Below are positions 55,283-63,802 of a DNA stretch of 64,000 nt, piece after piece; position 1 is the stretch's first letter, and each line of letters starts with the position of its first letter. The position numbers were made by a program, and so were the translations under genes. The stretch is from positions 78,286 through 142,285 of the forward strand of contig JBFWOF010000006.1 in assembly GCA_050250665.1 (NCBI GenBank), given 5' to 3'. Source of the DNA: JADKFD01 sp050250665 (lineage in GTDB: Bacteria; Pseudomonadota; Gammaproteobacteria; Xanthomonadales; SZUA-5). The notes below the pieces were generated by a model, which saw only the letters and a list, made by a program, of their open reading frames with translations, ran no database searches and had not been told where the DNA came from.

Positions 55283-57634
55283 GTGGCCAACTTTTCTGTT
55301 GCAGCGCGAACACTAATCCATCTCGGCGCCGAGCTCATCACCTCCGACGAGGTTGCACTCAACGAGCTGATCAAGAACGCCTTTGATGCTGAGTCTCCGC
55401 GTGCCCGGGTCGACTTCCATATCGGCATGTCCCAAGAGAGACTCGACGCATTCTTGGAGTTGGTGCGAGCCCGTCGTGACACGCCGTGGTCTCCAGAGAT
55501 CCTCGCTGAGATCGTCGAGACCCTGACCCACGAAGGCGATTCAGAAGGTGGCGATCGCGCACGCGTTGATGAGTTGATCGCACAGATAAACGCGACTTCG
55601 AGCTGGGCGCAGCTTCAGGCCATCCTGAAGATCCTCAACATGATCGTGGTCGCTGACCAAGGCAGCGGCATGAGCGCAGGCGAGTTGGAAGCAGTCTTCC
55701 TGCAGATCGGAACCGCATCGCGTAAGGACATGCAGGCCAGCGCGCAGCTACATCGCGCTATCCTCGGAAACAAGGGCATCGGCCGCCTGGCGATGATGCG
55801 ATTGGGCGATCAGGCGCGGGTGACCTCGTGGACATCACCTGAACTGGCGCACCGAATCGACTTTGATTGGCGTGAGTTCGACACCGTCGACCAGCCCCTG
55901 GAAAGCATCCCACTGCAGATCGTGCCGGCGACCCCGTTGCATTCGGGCACCTCTGGGACCGTGATCGAGATCACCGCCTTACGCTCGGCGTGGACGCACA
56001 AGCGCGTGGAGAAAGAGTTTGTCGGTCGCTTCCTGCGCCGATTGCAAAACCCGTTCGAGGACATGACCCAACAGTCGCTGTTCCCCATCGACGTGCATTA
56101 CAACGGCGGCCAGCGCATGCCCATCGAGGGTATGAAGTCGCTTCTCAGCGAGCACGCACAAGCAGACCTGGAACTAGAGTTCACCCCCGACGTGACGAAT
56201 GGGGCGGATCCGGTGATCAAAACCACTCTCGTCGACCACCAGCGCGGGATCGATCCCCAGGTGGTGCTGCGCACGCGCGACGAGGTCACGAACCGTGTCG
56301 AAGCCAGCGCCGAAGACCTAAAGACGATCGGTCCGTTCACCGCGCGCTTGCGCTGGTTCAATCGCGACGTATTGCGAACCCAGACCAAGTTACACGGCAC
56401 CACGTCCGAAGCCCGTACCGAGCTGGATCTGTGGAGCGGCGGCGTGGCCATCTACCGCGACGGGTTTCGGGTGGGCTTTTCCGGCCAGTCCTCGGGCGAG
56501 GACTGGCTCGGCATAGACAGCAGTGCGCTCAAGCGCGGCGGCTTTGCCGTCAACCGCATCCAGACCGTTGGCGCGCTGGAGATCAGCCGGGCCGGCAACC
56601 CCAACCTGATCGACCGCTCCAACCGCGAAGGCCTGCTCGACACGCGGCAGACGCAGATCGTGCGCTCGATTCTGTTCGACTTCGCCATTGAGGAGCTGCG
56701 CCGCCACATCACGCACGAGGGGACGGAAGCGAAGCGTGCCCAGCTGGAGGAGGTGGCCAAGTCCGCCCCCGAAACCATTCGCAACTCCGTGCTGCAGGTG
56801 GAGCAGGGTATTGCCGGAATCCGCGCCCAGCTGCCAGCTGAGGCCAGCAGGGTGGTGCAATCGATCGCCAACCATCTGCACTTCATCAAGGCCGAGACCA
56901 AACGATTCGAAGAAGCGGTTCGCCAAGCCGGCGAGCGCCGCGAGGATATTCTTGAGCTGGCGGGCGTAGGCACAGTCATGTCCGGAGTGCTTCATGAACT
57001 GACCCGCACGACCGCCCACACGCGCCAGCTGATGCAGAAGCTGGCCAAGAACGAGTCGCCTGCCACGCGTGCGTTGCTGCAAAAGCTCGACGGCGAAATC
57101 AAGGCGATTAACACCCGCCTGCGCCAGCTCGATCCGCTCTCGCCCTCCGGCCGCCACCGCAGGGAGTTGTTCGACTTAGTGGGGCTGCTGCAGATCATCT
57201 TGAATGGCTATGAAGCGCGCTTTGAGCGGCACAGGATCCACCCATTCCTGACCATGTCCGGCCAGGACGAGCTCATGCCCTTCAACATCAATATGGTGCG
57301 CGGCTTCGTGAGCTTGGCCGTGGAGAACCTGATCACCAACTCGGTGTACTGGTTGCAGCGCGGCCTAAAGGCTGGAGCGACGCAGCGCGAGATCCACCTG
57401 GATCTGGACCCGGTCTCGCGCACTCTGACGATTTGGGACAATGGTCCAGGAATTTCGTCGGCGGACAAGGATCGCGTGTTCACCGCCGGTTTCACCTTGC
57501 GCCCGCGCGGCCAGGGGCTGGGGCTGTTCCTGGCCGCGGAAGTAGCCTCGTACCACAAGGCAAGGCTGGTGCTGGACTCGCCGGACGATGACGGCCGATA
57601 CCGCGCGTTCGTATTGCAGTTGCCGCAGGAGTAG
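55283..57634 (+). CDS. Double-GHKL ATPase (Hsp90/MORC-like plus histidine-kinase-like)
   Basis: 783 residues with two GHKL ATP-binding modules. Module 1 (residues about 10–250): ALNELIKNAFDAES (N box), VVADQGSGMS, GNKGIGRLAMMRLG, as in Hsp90/MORC/MutL proteins. Module 2 (about 560–783): VLHELTRTTAHTRQLMQ (H box with a candidate phospho-His), VENLITNSVYWL (N box), WDNGPGIS (G1), GQGLGLFLAAEVA (G2), as in histidine kinases. It starts with GTG 55283 (AAGGA 10 bases before), 30 bases after the desulfurase gene, and ends 3 bases before the receiver-domain gene. Likely the ATP-driven sensor of the block; it stands where SspE or SspFGH would be in known systems. Confidence 0.75.
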   Translation: MANFSVAARTLIHLGAELITSDEVALNELIKNAFDAESPRARVDFHIGMSQERLDAFLELVRARRDTPWSPEILAEIVETLTHEGDSEGGDRARVDELIAQINATSSWAQLQAILKILNMIVVADQGSGMSAGELEAVFLQIGTASRKDMQASAQLHRAILGNKGIGRLAMMRLGDQARVTSWTSPELAHRIDFDWREFDTVDQPLESIPLQIVPATPLHSGTSGTVIEITALRSAWTHKRVEKEFVGRFLRRLQNPFEDMTQQSLFPIDVHYNGGQRMPIEGMKSLLSEHAQADLELEFTPDVTNGADPVIKTTLVDHQRGIDPQVVLRTRDEVTNRVEASAEDLKTIGPFTARLRWFNRDVLRTQTKLHGTTSEARTELDLWSGGVAIYRDGFRVGFSGQSSGEDWLGIDSSALKRGGFAVNRIQTVGALEISRAGNPNLIDRSNREGLLDTRQTQIVRSILFDFAIEELRRHITHEGTEAKRAQLEEVAKSAPETIRNSVLQVEQGIAGIRAQLPAEASRVVQSIANHLHFIKAETKRFEEAVRQAGERREDILELAGVGTVMSGVLHELTRTTAHTRQLMQKLAKNESPATRALLQKLDGEIKAINTRLRQLDPLSPSGRHRRELFDLVGLLQIILNGYEARFERHRIHPFLTMSGQDELMPFNINMVRGFVSLAVENLITNSVYWLQRGLKAGATQREIHLDLDPVSRTLTIWDNGPGISSADKDRVFTAGFTLRPRGQGLGLFLAAEVASYHKARLVLDSPDDDGRYRAFVLQLPQE

Positions 57635-57637
57635 AGG

Positions 57638-59509
57638 ATGGATGTCGCTGCTAAGCTGGCGGAGGCGCAGATCGTACGTGTGGCAGTCATCGACGATGAC
57701 CTGTCCACGCGGATCACTAGCGCTGACCTGCAACAGCAAGAGGACAAGGGCGTGGTCGGACTGCTAAACGACCGCGCCGATCCAGACCGCGAGGCCTACC
57801 TGAGCGTGCTCGCCAAGAATGAATACAAGCGCGAGGAAGTGCCCGACCTCGCCGAGCCTCTGGCTAATCCAGCCGTGCGCGCCGCCGCGCCGTCGCGCCT
57901 GCGTCAAGCGGCCGAAGCGGTGCTCCAGGCGCGCGCGGATCGAGCCGCGCCGGTAAGCAAGGTCATCGACCTGCTTAAGTCAATGGGAGTGGACGAAGCC
58001 AACATTCGCACCTTCGACACCCCTAGTTTGCCTCCGGATGAGACCTTCGACTTGATCATCGTCGACTACTTCCTCGTCGATACGACGACGGACGCGACAT
58101 TGCCATTTATCCGCGATGTCAAGGTGGCACACGATGGTACGGAAAATCCACTGCAGATCATCCTCATGTCCTCGTACGACGCGCGGCTGCGGCTGGACTT
58201 CAAGACCATCCGGCCGGAGCTTAAGGTGTCCAGTTCGCGCATGCGGATTTTGCAGAAGCCTGTCTCGGACGCGCACCTCATTGAGTGGCGGGCCGCGCTG
58301 TTCCAGCTGGCGAGCGATCGCAACTCCGTCGCGCTCCTTGAGCGCTTCATACGGGATACGGGAGATGCGTTGCGCCGGGCAGCTGACAGTACCGCGACGA
58401 GATTGTGGGAGCTGGATTTACAAGCAATGGACCTGTTGCACGAGCTGGCGAGTAATGACCACGACGACTACGCTCGGTATGTAGAGGACGTCGTGAGTCG
58501 ACGCTTGCTGTCCGAGCTGGAAGAGGACGGCACCCTACTCCCCGGGCTACGCGTCCTTGATGACGCATTCGCGGGCAACCGAACCAGCAATCTGCTGGCA
58601 CCCCCATCGGAAGTTGGCGACTCGCGGGCGGCAATCCACGCGCTAATGCAAGCGATGGAGTGGCGCCGCGGCTCCATGGCGTTGCCGCCGTTCCCCTCTG
58701 GTCAGCCTGAGCTCGAGCGCGCGACATGGATCCGCAAGCACATCCGCTTCGGCATGGTTCTCCACGATCCGACGGGTGTGCGCTGGCTTAACATCACGCA
58801 GGCCTGCGACTTGGCTCAGGCCAAAAACGAAGACATCGACTCCTCGACGCTGCTGTTCGTGCGTGGCCAAGCCAGTCTTCCCGCTTCCGACACCGGGAAT
58901 GTCCCGGAGTACTACGTGTCGATGAGCGCGATGATGGCGCAGGGCGACAACCACATCCTAACCTGGAACCTTCGCGACGTGCGCGCGGAGTCCATCAAGT
59001 CCTTTAGTAACTCTTATGCACAAGGCTGGCAGGCCGTTGCCGAGTTGCGGCCGGACAAGGCGCAGAGCATCTCTGCGCAGTTCGGAGCGCGGATGGCGCG
59101 CGTGGGTTTGCCGATGACATTGGCGGCGTGGCGCCTGTCGGGATTGGCCCTGCGCGTCGACGAGCTGCTGGCCAGCACGAATGACGCCAAGCTCCCCGGC
59201 TTAGCGCTGACTGGGCAGGCCATTCGCCGTGCCGGCGCGAGCAAGCACGAACTGCACCTGGATCGCGCATCGCTCAACGCACTGTTGGAGAAGCACGGCG
59301 ATGCGATCGACAACGGCGTGTTGCCCCTAGTGATGGGTTTGACGCTCAAACCGGGAAATTGCGGCGATCTGAACAGCAAACCGCTGGTGGTTTACTGCGC
59401 CGCCCCCGCCAATGGTAATGTTGCCCGCGCCGCGATCAAGAACGAATCTTGGCTGCGAGGGGCCCGCAATGCCGAGAGGCTAGTAGTGCTGCTGTGGAGC
59501 GCTGCTTGA
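57638..59509 (+). CDS. Receiver-domain-like protein paired with the double-GHKL ATPase
   Basis: 623 residues. The first 215 look like a response-regulator receiver split by an insertion of about 100 residues: VRVAVIDDDLST (acidic pocket), then FDLIIVDYFLVDT (phospho-acceptor Asp near residue 141), IILMSSYDARL (conserved Ser) and MRILQKPVSDAHL (conserved Lys). The remaining 400 residues are unrecognised, with LHDPTGVRWLNITQACDLAQ and an all-alpha middle. No nuclease motif is evident, though a new fold could hide one. GAGG stands just before the ATG, 3 bases after the upstream stop: a coupled histidine-kinase/receiver-type pair. It is inferred to relay a signal from the GHKL protein to an output in its C-terminus. 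Confidence 0.7.
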   Translation: MDVAAKLAEAQIVRVAVIDDDLSTRITSADLQQQEDKGVVGLLNDRADPDREAYLSVLAKNEYKREEVPDLAEPLANPAVRAAAPSRLRQAAEAVLQARADRAAPVSKVIDLLKSMGVDEANIRTFDTPSLPPDETFDLIIVDYFLVDTTTDATLPFIRDVKVAHDGTENPLQIILMSSYDARLRLDFKTIRPELKVSSSRMRILQKPVSDAHLIEWRAALFQLASDRNSVALLERFIRDTGDALRRAADSTATRLWELDLQAMDLLHELASNDHDDYARYVEDVVSRRLLSELEEDGTLLPGLRVLDDAFAGNRTSNLLAPPSEVGDSRAAIHALMQAMEWRRGSMALPPFPSGQPELERATWIRKHIRFGMVLHDPTGVRWLNITQACDLAQAKNEDIDSSTLLFVRGQASLPASDTGNVPEYYVSMSAMMAQGDNHILTWNLRDVRAESIKSFSNSYAQGWQAVAELRPDKAQSISAQFGARMARVGLPMTLAAWRLSGLALRVDELLASTNDAKLPGLALTGQAIRRAGASKHELHLDRASLNALLEKHGDAIDNGVLPLVMGLTLKPGNCGDLNSKPLVVYCAAPANGNVARAAIKNESWLRGARNAERLVVLLWSAA

Positions 59510-59623
59510 CGGTGACTGACCCGCCCCGGAACTTAATAGTTTTGCTTGCGCAACAGAGTGATTGAGGGTTGGCGCGGATCGGGGTTCCGGCAGTGAATCG
59601 ACCACAATGCTCTCAACGTCGCG

Positions 59624-59868
59624 ATGTCTATGTGTGACCGTCAAGTCATCAACAGAATTCGGGCAAAGGTCGAACTCTGGCGGGCCCTCGAGAGCGTCCC
59701 TTGCGTCATGGACATGAAGGTGTCGGCCGTGCGGCCGGACTACGGACCAAGTGTTGGCTGCAGGCCTTCGTACGGTCGGTGGCAGTGGAGGAGATCTACT
59801 CCGACAGGGTTTTCGCGATCGCGGCTCGGCCCGAACTGAAGCCACGAGATATCTTCGATCTGCAGTAG
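59624..59868 (+). pseudogene. AbiEii-like nucleotidyltransferase remnant
   Basis: A frame ending at the stop 59866–59868 reads VAVEEIYSDRVFAIAARPEL, KPRDIFDLQ, the conserved end of type IV toxin AbiEii (EEIxADKxxALxxRxxxRDxYDL). Upstream a different frame gives INRIRAKVELWRALESV, the preceding part. Frameshift and truncation leave no toxin. No AbiEi antitoxin is adjacent. Confidence 0.5.
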
Positions 59869-60144
59869 CTGATGACGCGAGCAGGCTGCAGCAGCTGTTC
59901 GCTGGCGGCATTGCACGTGCGCGTGGAGACCTATTCGAACTAGAGCGCGACGGGCTGGCTTGCGCGAGCCCGCGATCCCCGTGAGGTACTGCCGCAGTCC
60001 GCGGAGCGGATGGCGCAGAATCTTCGTCGCTGGCCGCGATCGACATGCGACAGGATGGACCGGCAGTCAAAGCAATGATCATTTCGCCGTGGCGTGCGGC
60101 ATGTTGTATCCAACACAAACCGGACGAAGACAAAACATCAGCGT

Positions 60145-60399
60145 CTAGTTGGTTTTTCGATCCATTGCTTGCTCGACCATCTGCCATGCCTGCCTTTGAG
60201 TCAGGCGTAGGGCCTCGGCCCAGCGAAGAAATTCGATGACATCCAATCGGCGAGCCCCTGTCTCTGCAATCGACACACGTTGTTGGGGCCAGCCAAGAAC
60301 CTCTGCCAACTGGGTTTGAGTCAGTCCCAATGACTCGCGGCGTTGACGGAGGCTATCGATCAAATACCGATAGGCAGGACTGTAGATTGTCTTGGCCAT
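60145..60399 (-). CDS. XRE-family helix-turn-helix regulator
   Basis: 84 residues. RQRRESLGLTQTQLAEVLGW and QQRVSIAETGARRLDVIEFL form a Cro/CI-type HTH; the short length fits R-M C-proteins and antitoxins. ATG 60399 (start of MAKTIYSPAYRYL) is chosen over upstream in-frame codons that lack similarity to the family. It is divergent from the unknown gene pair 60525–61758 and may repress it. It is the only DNA-binding regulator in the transposon cargo. Confidence 0.75.
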   Translation of the reverse strand: MAKTIYSPAYRYLIDSLRQRRESLGLTQTQLAEVLGWPQQRVSIAETGARRLDVIEFLRWAEALRLTQRQAWQMVEQAMDRKTN

Positions 60400-60524
60400 G
60401 GTCCCAAGGCAGCTTGCAAGGACCATGAACCTAATTTGAGGCACTGCTTTACACGAAAATCGTGTGGATCTGCCTGCCCGGATCTGGTAGCTTGTCAGCA
60501 TGTCCCGCCAGCTGCCTACGTCGG

Positions 60525-61343
60525 TTGACCGATGACATCCGCCAACCGACCCTCATCTCCCCAAAAGAAGACAGGATCAGTCTTGACTCAGGGCAGCTGA
60601 CGCTCTTCGATTTGGTTGCAGTGCGAGTCTTGGAATTGAGCAGCTCGGAAAGTGCTCCGCTGACGCCATCGCCGGTTCTTACGCGACATCTGCTCTCGCG
60701 GCTTGCTCAGCGAGGAGTGATTCGGCTTGGGCCTACTAGCAGCGAAGAAGCCAACAATCGCCCGCTCGTCCGATCGGTCTACGAATCCATCTCGTGGGCG
60801 GTTTCACCGAGCCGCTGTTCTGCTAGGGATGCGGAGGCCGATCTCCGCGAGTATGTAACATGTCCTAATCAAGTTGAGACCGTCCGTCGCGAACAGCTGG
60901 AGCTCTGGTTGGCGTTAGGAACGTCAGAGCTGGACGGATATGCGCGCCACCTCCTGCGAAAATCTCAACACGCGGATCTCGTAGCTGGCCGGTTGGTTAC
61001 TTATTTGAGGCGGTTACTCGAGAGAGTCTGCATTGCGTCCGTGCGGCGTGCCATCTGGATACACTGCAGAGAGCAGACTCATGAGGCCCCTTCGTCCTCC
61101 GTTGCAGAGGAAGTTCGCCTTGCTGACGATCGAGCCGCGCGGATCTGCGCTACGGCGATGAGTGTGCACGGTCACAATACAACCTCGCGGTTCGTACCTT
61201 CTGGGACATCTCCCATCCCTCTAATTCGCAGAGTCTTCATCGGCGAAGCCACATTTCTCCACCATCGGTATTGGGCATGCACTCCATCATTATCGGCACT
61301 CGATTCCGAGGCCAATACGCATGAACGGCAGAAGCGAATTTGA
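60525..61343 (+). CDS. Unknown cargo protein near the transposon right end
   Basis: About 272 residues, not recognised. LDSGQLTLFDLVAVRVLELS opens the likely fold; PSPVLTRHLLSRLAQRGVIRL could be a winged-helix-like segment. GYARHLLRKSQHADLVAGRL is helical. No signal peptide. The start is uncertain: the frame has GTG at 60462 and TTG at 60525 and no ATG; I use the TTG, which leaves room for a promoter shared with the divergent XRE gene. It overlaps the next gene by 23 bases, so the two are a unit. Confidence 0.5.
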   Translation: MTDDIRQPTLISPKEDRISLDSGQLTLFDLVAVRVLELSSSESAPLTPSPVLTRHLLSRLAQRGVIRLGPTSSEEANNRPLVRSVYESISWAVSPSRCSARDAEADLREYVTCPNQVETVRREQLELWLALGTSELDGYARHLLRKSQHADLVAGRLVTYLRRLLERVCIASVRRAIWIHCREQTHEAPSSSVAEEVRLADDRAARICATAMSVHGHNTTSRFVPSGTSPIPLIRRVFIGEATFLHHRYWACTPSLSALDSEANTHERQKRI

Positions 61344-61758
61344 CCTCTACATAATTGACGACGCCGGACAGATTCTTGGTAGCTTTTCCTTGGCAGGCGG
61401 CACGTTTTCTGCCTTCTGCGAACTAGGCAAGGCATACACCGCGGCCGGGGATCGCGGGAAGCTCCACGCAGAACTCACCAAAACCATTGAGCCCGCGATA
61501 CAAAAAGTCCTCCCATATGACCTTCGCCTGCCGTCCGATGCACAAATCAGCTACGCCATAGCGATCGCGAGAGCGCTTAGACTGGCGGTTCCACCCGACG
61601 TTTTCTCACGGCGGGGAGCGATGCATGAGTTTTTGGACCAGTATGTGCCGGCATTCAAGGCGAAGCCTGCTAGCGCCGATAGCCATGGATCAGATTCTCC
61701 CGCGAACGCTGACAGATCAGACACGGAAGCAGCTGGCGGCGGCGTGGATCCGGGCTGA
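61321..61758 (+). CDS. Unknown cargo protein, partner of the upstream gene
   Basis: 145 residues from ATG 61321. EFDLYIIDDAGQILGSFSLA and YDLRLPSDAQISYAIAIARA are compact and non-repetitive; the last 30 residues are a disordered Ser/Asp/Gly tail. No family recognised. The overlap with the preceding gene suggests co-translation. Confidence 0.5.
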   Translation: MNGRSEFDLYIIDDAGQILGSFSLAGGTFSAFCELGKAYTAAGDRGKLHAELTKTIEPAIQKVLPYDLRLPSDAQISYAIAIARALRLAVPPDVFSRRGAMHEFLDQYVPAFKAKPASADSHGSDSPANADRSDTEAAGGGVDPG

Positions 61759-62031
61759 CGCGCCTTGCTGCCTTGGCTCCGCCCGAATCCGGTGCCGGGC
61801 GCAGTGCTGTGCGACGGATTGAACAGAATGGAAACAACCAGCTGTCTCCTGATTGACGACTTTGAAGATCCCCGAGCACGAAAGTGCTTTTTCCGGCCGA
61901 CGCTCCGGCGATGCGGTAGGTCAACAAGGTTCATAGCAACATCAAGCGCATCGACGGCAGCTGGAAGCGCTCGAATGAGAGCGTCGCCCTCAGTGACAGA
62001 AAAGCAATTCCCAAAGATTACTGACGCACCC

Positions 62032-62060
62032 CAGTTGCATCGCCTTTGCTTCAGTTGCAT
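62032..62060. promoter_or_regulatory. Repeated TnsB-site-like sequence at the right end
   Basis: CAGTTGCAT occurs at 62032–62040 and 62052–62060, exactly 20 bases apart, in the last 50 bases of the element. On the inward strand it reads ATGCAACTG, matching the TTGCCACTG block of the left end. Arrays of such sites at the ends are how TnsB recognises Tn7-like elements. About 290 bases of apparently non-coding DNA (61759–62031) precede it. Confidence 0.6.
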
Positions 62061-62078
62061 TGACTATGCGAATTCACA
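62051..62078 (-). repeat. Right terminal inverted repeat
   Basis: Read inwards from 62078 it begins TGTGAATTCGCATAG and includes ATGCAACTG. TGT as the outermost triplet is typical of Tn7-family ends. See the left end for the comparison. Confidence 0.8.
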
Positions 62079-62083
62079 ACCGG
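62079..62083. repeat. Target-site duplication, right copy
   Basis: ACCGG, identical to 35182–35186, immediately outside the right end. Confidence 0.9.
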
Positions 62084-62924
62084 CCAGAGCCACGCTGGAC
62101 GCGGTGTGGTGCGGCGCCCGGAAGGGGCGCTGGCGCCAGGCGACGGGATCAACGCCGGCACCCGTGATGGAACTGATGGCCGCCACTTCCAGCGCCTCAT
62201 CGTCGGCCAGCGGCGGCAGCACGCCCGGCAGCCGGCTGGCCAGCATGGTCTTGCCGCTGCCTGGCGGCCCCACCATCAGCAGATTGTGGGCCCCGGCCGC
62301 GGCCACTTCAAGGGCGCGTCGGGCGGCGAGCTGACCCCGGACATCGGCCAGATCCAGACCTTTGATGACTTCGCCGTGGCCGGGCGCAGGCGCCGGGCAG
62401 CTGGGCAAGCGGTGACGACCCCGCAAATGCGCCGCCACCTCGAGCAGACTGCTGGCGGACAGCGCGGCGCCGTTGGCCACGAGTCCGGCTTCGGTGGCAT
62501 TGCCGCGCGGCACGATCGGGATGCGTCCCTGCTCCAGCGCACGCAGCACGGCCGGCAGCGCGCCGCGGACCGAACGCAGTTCGCCGGACAATGCCAGTTC
62601 GGCGATGAACTCATAGCGCGCCACGGCTTCCGCCGGCAGTTGTCGCGAGGCCGCCAGCACACCAATGGCGATGGGCAGATCGAAACGACCGCCCTCCTTG
62701 GGCAGATCCGCCGGCGCCAGATTCACGGTCATCTTCTGCTGCGGCACCTCGAAGGCCGAATTGATCAGCGCCGCCCGCACCCGATCGCGACTTTCCCGCA
62801 CTTCGGCTTCGGGCAAGCCAACGATGGCCAGGCCCGGCAAACCACCCGACAGGTGCACCTCCACCGTGACCAGCGGCGCCTGGACCCCATCTTCGGCGCG
62901 CGTGTACACCACAGCCAGCGACAT
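62079..62924 (-). pseudogene. comM: comM, 5' half (split by the Tn7-like element)
   Basis: Encodes residues 1–282 of ComM: MSLAVVYTRAEDGVQAPLVT, then VHLSGGLPGLAIVGLPEAEV (ChlI-like domain), and Walker A NLLMVGPPGSGKTMLASRLP, ending RAPHHTASSVALAG at the insertion point. The open frame runs four more codons into the transposon and stops at 62064. ATG 62924 has AGGAG 8 bases upstream. The half lacks Walker B and the C-terminal helicase parts, so ComM function in transformation should be lost. Confidence 0.95.
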
Positions 62925-62994
62925 GATCGGGCTCCTGTTCGGGTTGTTGGTTGTTGTTAGCCGCGGCACAGGCCACGGATTGGACACCCTCAGG

Positions 62995-63091
62995 CGTCAT
63001 TGCGAGGAGCGTAGCGACGAAGCAATCCAGTGCCCATGAGACCGGGCGTCTGGATTGCTTCCCCCGGATCAAGTCCGGGGTCGGAATGACG
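62995..63091. repeat. Dispersed palindromic repeat, copy B
   Basis: Same family as 24066–24150: CGTCATTGCGAGGAGCG at the left and CTGGATTGCTT inside are shared; the right arm has changed to GTCCGGGGTCGGAATGACG. A GTCCAGACAAGTCTGGAC palindrome, as at 30511–30908, follows near 63149. They fill the ubiK–comM gap. Confidence 0.7.
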
Positions 63092-63244
63092 CCGATCCTG
63101 ATCGTGGAGTCTTGTCTGGAGGGTTTCGGATCGGTGCTGGAAGAAACGTCCAGACAAGTCTGGACCCACAGAAGCAGCGCGCCGCGGTCCTCGCCACCGC
63201 GCGATGCGGCTTGTACCGACAACCGACAACCGACAACCAGAACC

Positions 63245-63487
63245 CTAACCGGCGCTCTCCATCTCCGCCAGGCGCTTCTCCAGCGCCTCGAGCTTCTCGC
63301 GGGTGCGGCGCAGCACCAGACGCTGCACTTCGAATTCCTCGCGGGTGACCAGATCCATTCGGGACAAACCGGCCTGCAGCGCGCTGCGGAAATTGCGGGT
63401 GAGATCCTCGCGCGCCTCGCCGACCGAAGCCGGCAGCATGGCGCCGAGGCGCTGGGACAGTTCTTCCAGGGTGCGCACATCAATCAT
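63245..63487 (-). CDS. ubiK: Ubiquinone biosynthesis accessory factor UbiK (YqiC/BMFP)
   Basis: 80 residues, normal for the family. MIDVRTLEELSQRLGAMLP opens it and the C-terminal half is a coiled coil (LVLRRTREKLEALEKRLAEM). UbiK binds UbiJ and helps the soluble ubiquinone biosynthesis complex, and associates with membrane lipids. Its position directly upstream of comM on the same strand is common in gammaproteobacteria and supports both calls. Confidence 0.88.
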   Translation of the reverse strand: MIDVRTLEELSQRLGAMLPASVGEAREDLTRNFRSALQAGLSRMDLVTREEFEVQRLVLRRTREKLEALEKRLAEMESAG

Positions 63488-63802
63488 CGCTTGAGCCTTC
63501 GTGGGCAGACATTGGTGACAAGTCTAGTCCGCGGGCGGTGGTGGCGCAGTCAGAAAATTCTGACTTGGCTGTAGGAATTTTGCTCGATCGGAGGCGCAGA
63601 GCGTCGGGGAGCCGCTGTGCGGCACCCTGGCCTGCACTGGGTTGTCTCTACTTGCCGATGAGAGAGAGAGCGAACAGCCGGCAGGCCTTATGCCGCTTGA
63701 CTCTCGCAGATGGCGGGTACGCGCGTGGACTCAAACTTGGACACCATCTCCGCCGAGACCCTCTCATGGCTTGGGGCGTGTCCCTGTGATTGAACAGCGG
63801 GC
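63488..63802. other. Intergenic with a dyad at 63548–63565
   Basis: No gene seen. AGTCAGAA-AA-TTCTGACT is a perfect 8-bp dyad with a 2-base centre, about 60–80 bases upstream of ubiK on its transcribed side. It could be an operator for ubiK or a leftover repeat. Confidence 0.4.

Larger units (their letters stand above)
35187..62078. mobile_element. Tn7-like transposon inserted in comM (26,892 bp)
   Basis: Bounded by ACCGG duplications and imperfect inverted ends that both begin TG and match at 20 of the first 28 positions. At the left end lie tnsA–tnsB–tnsC–tniQ–tnsE-like, the core set of Tn7-like elements, all on the + strand; the rest is cargo. comM is a known attachment site of such elements (for example Tn6022/AbaR islands of Acinetobacter). 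Removing the element with one duplication restores comM exactly. Cargo: IS3 remnant, amino-acid-type cassette, phosphorothioation-type defence block, AbiEii remnant, XRE regulator and two unknown genes. Sequence in the tns genes and cassette 1 is visibly less GC-rich than the chromosome, while the defence block is closer to it. This indicates cargo from different sources. Confidence 0.95.

Noticed and set aside
59480..60187. 235-codon reverse open frame between the receiver-like gene and the XRE gene
   Set aside because: Low-complexity Ser/Arg/Pro translation; the + strand there shows AbiEii motifs, so this is a shadow.
35187..62078. Type I-F or V-K CRISPR-guided transposon (CAST)
   Set aside because: No cas genes or repeat arrays are present; a single TniQ and the comM site fit protein-guided targeting.
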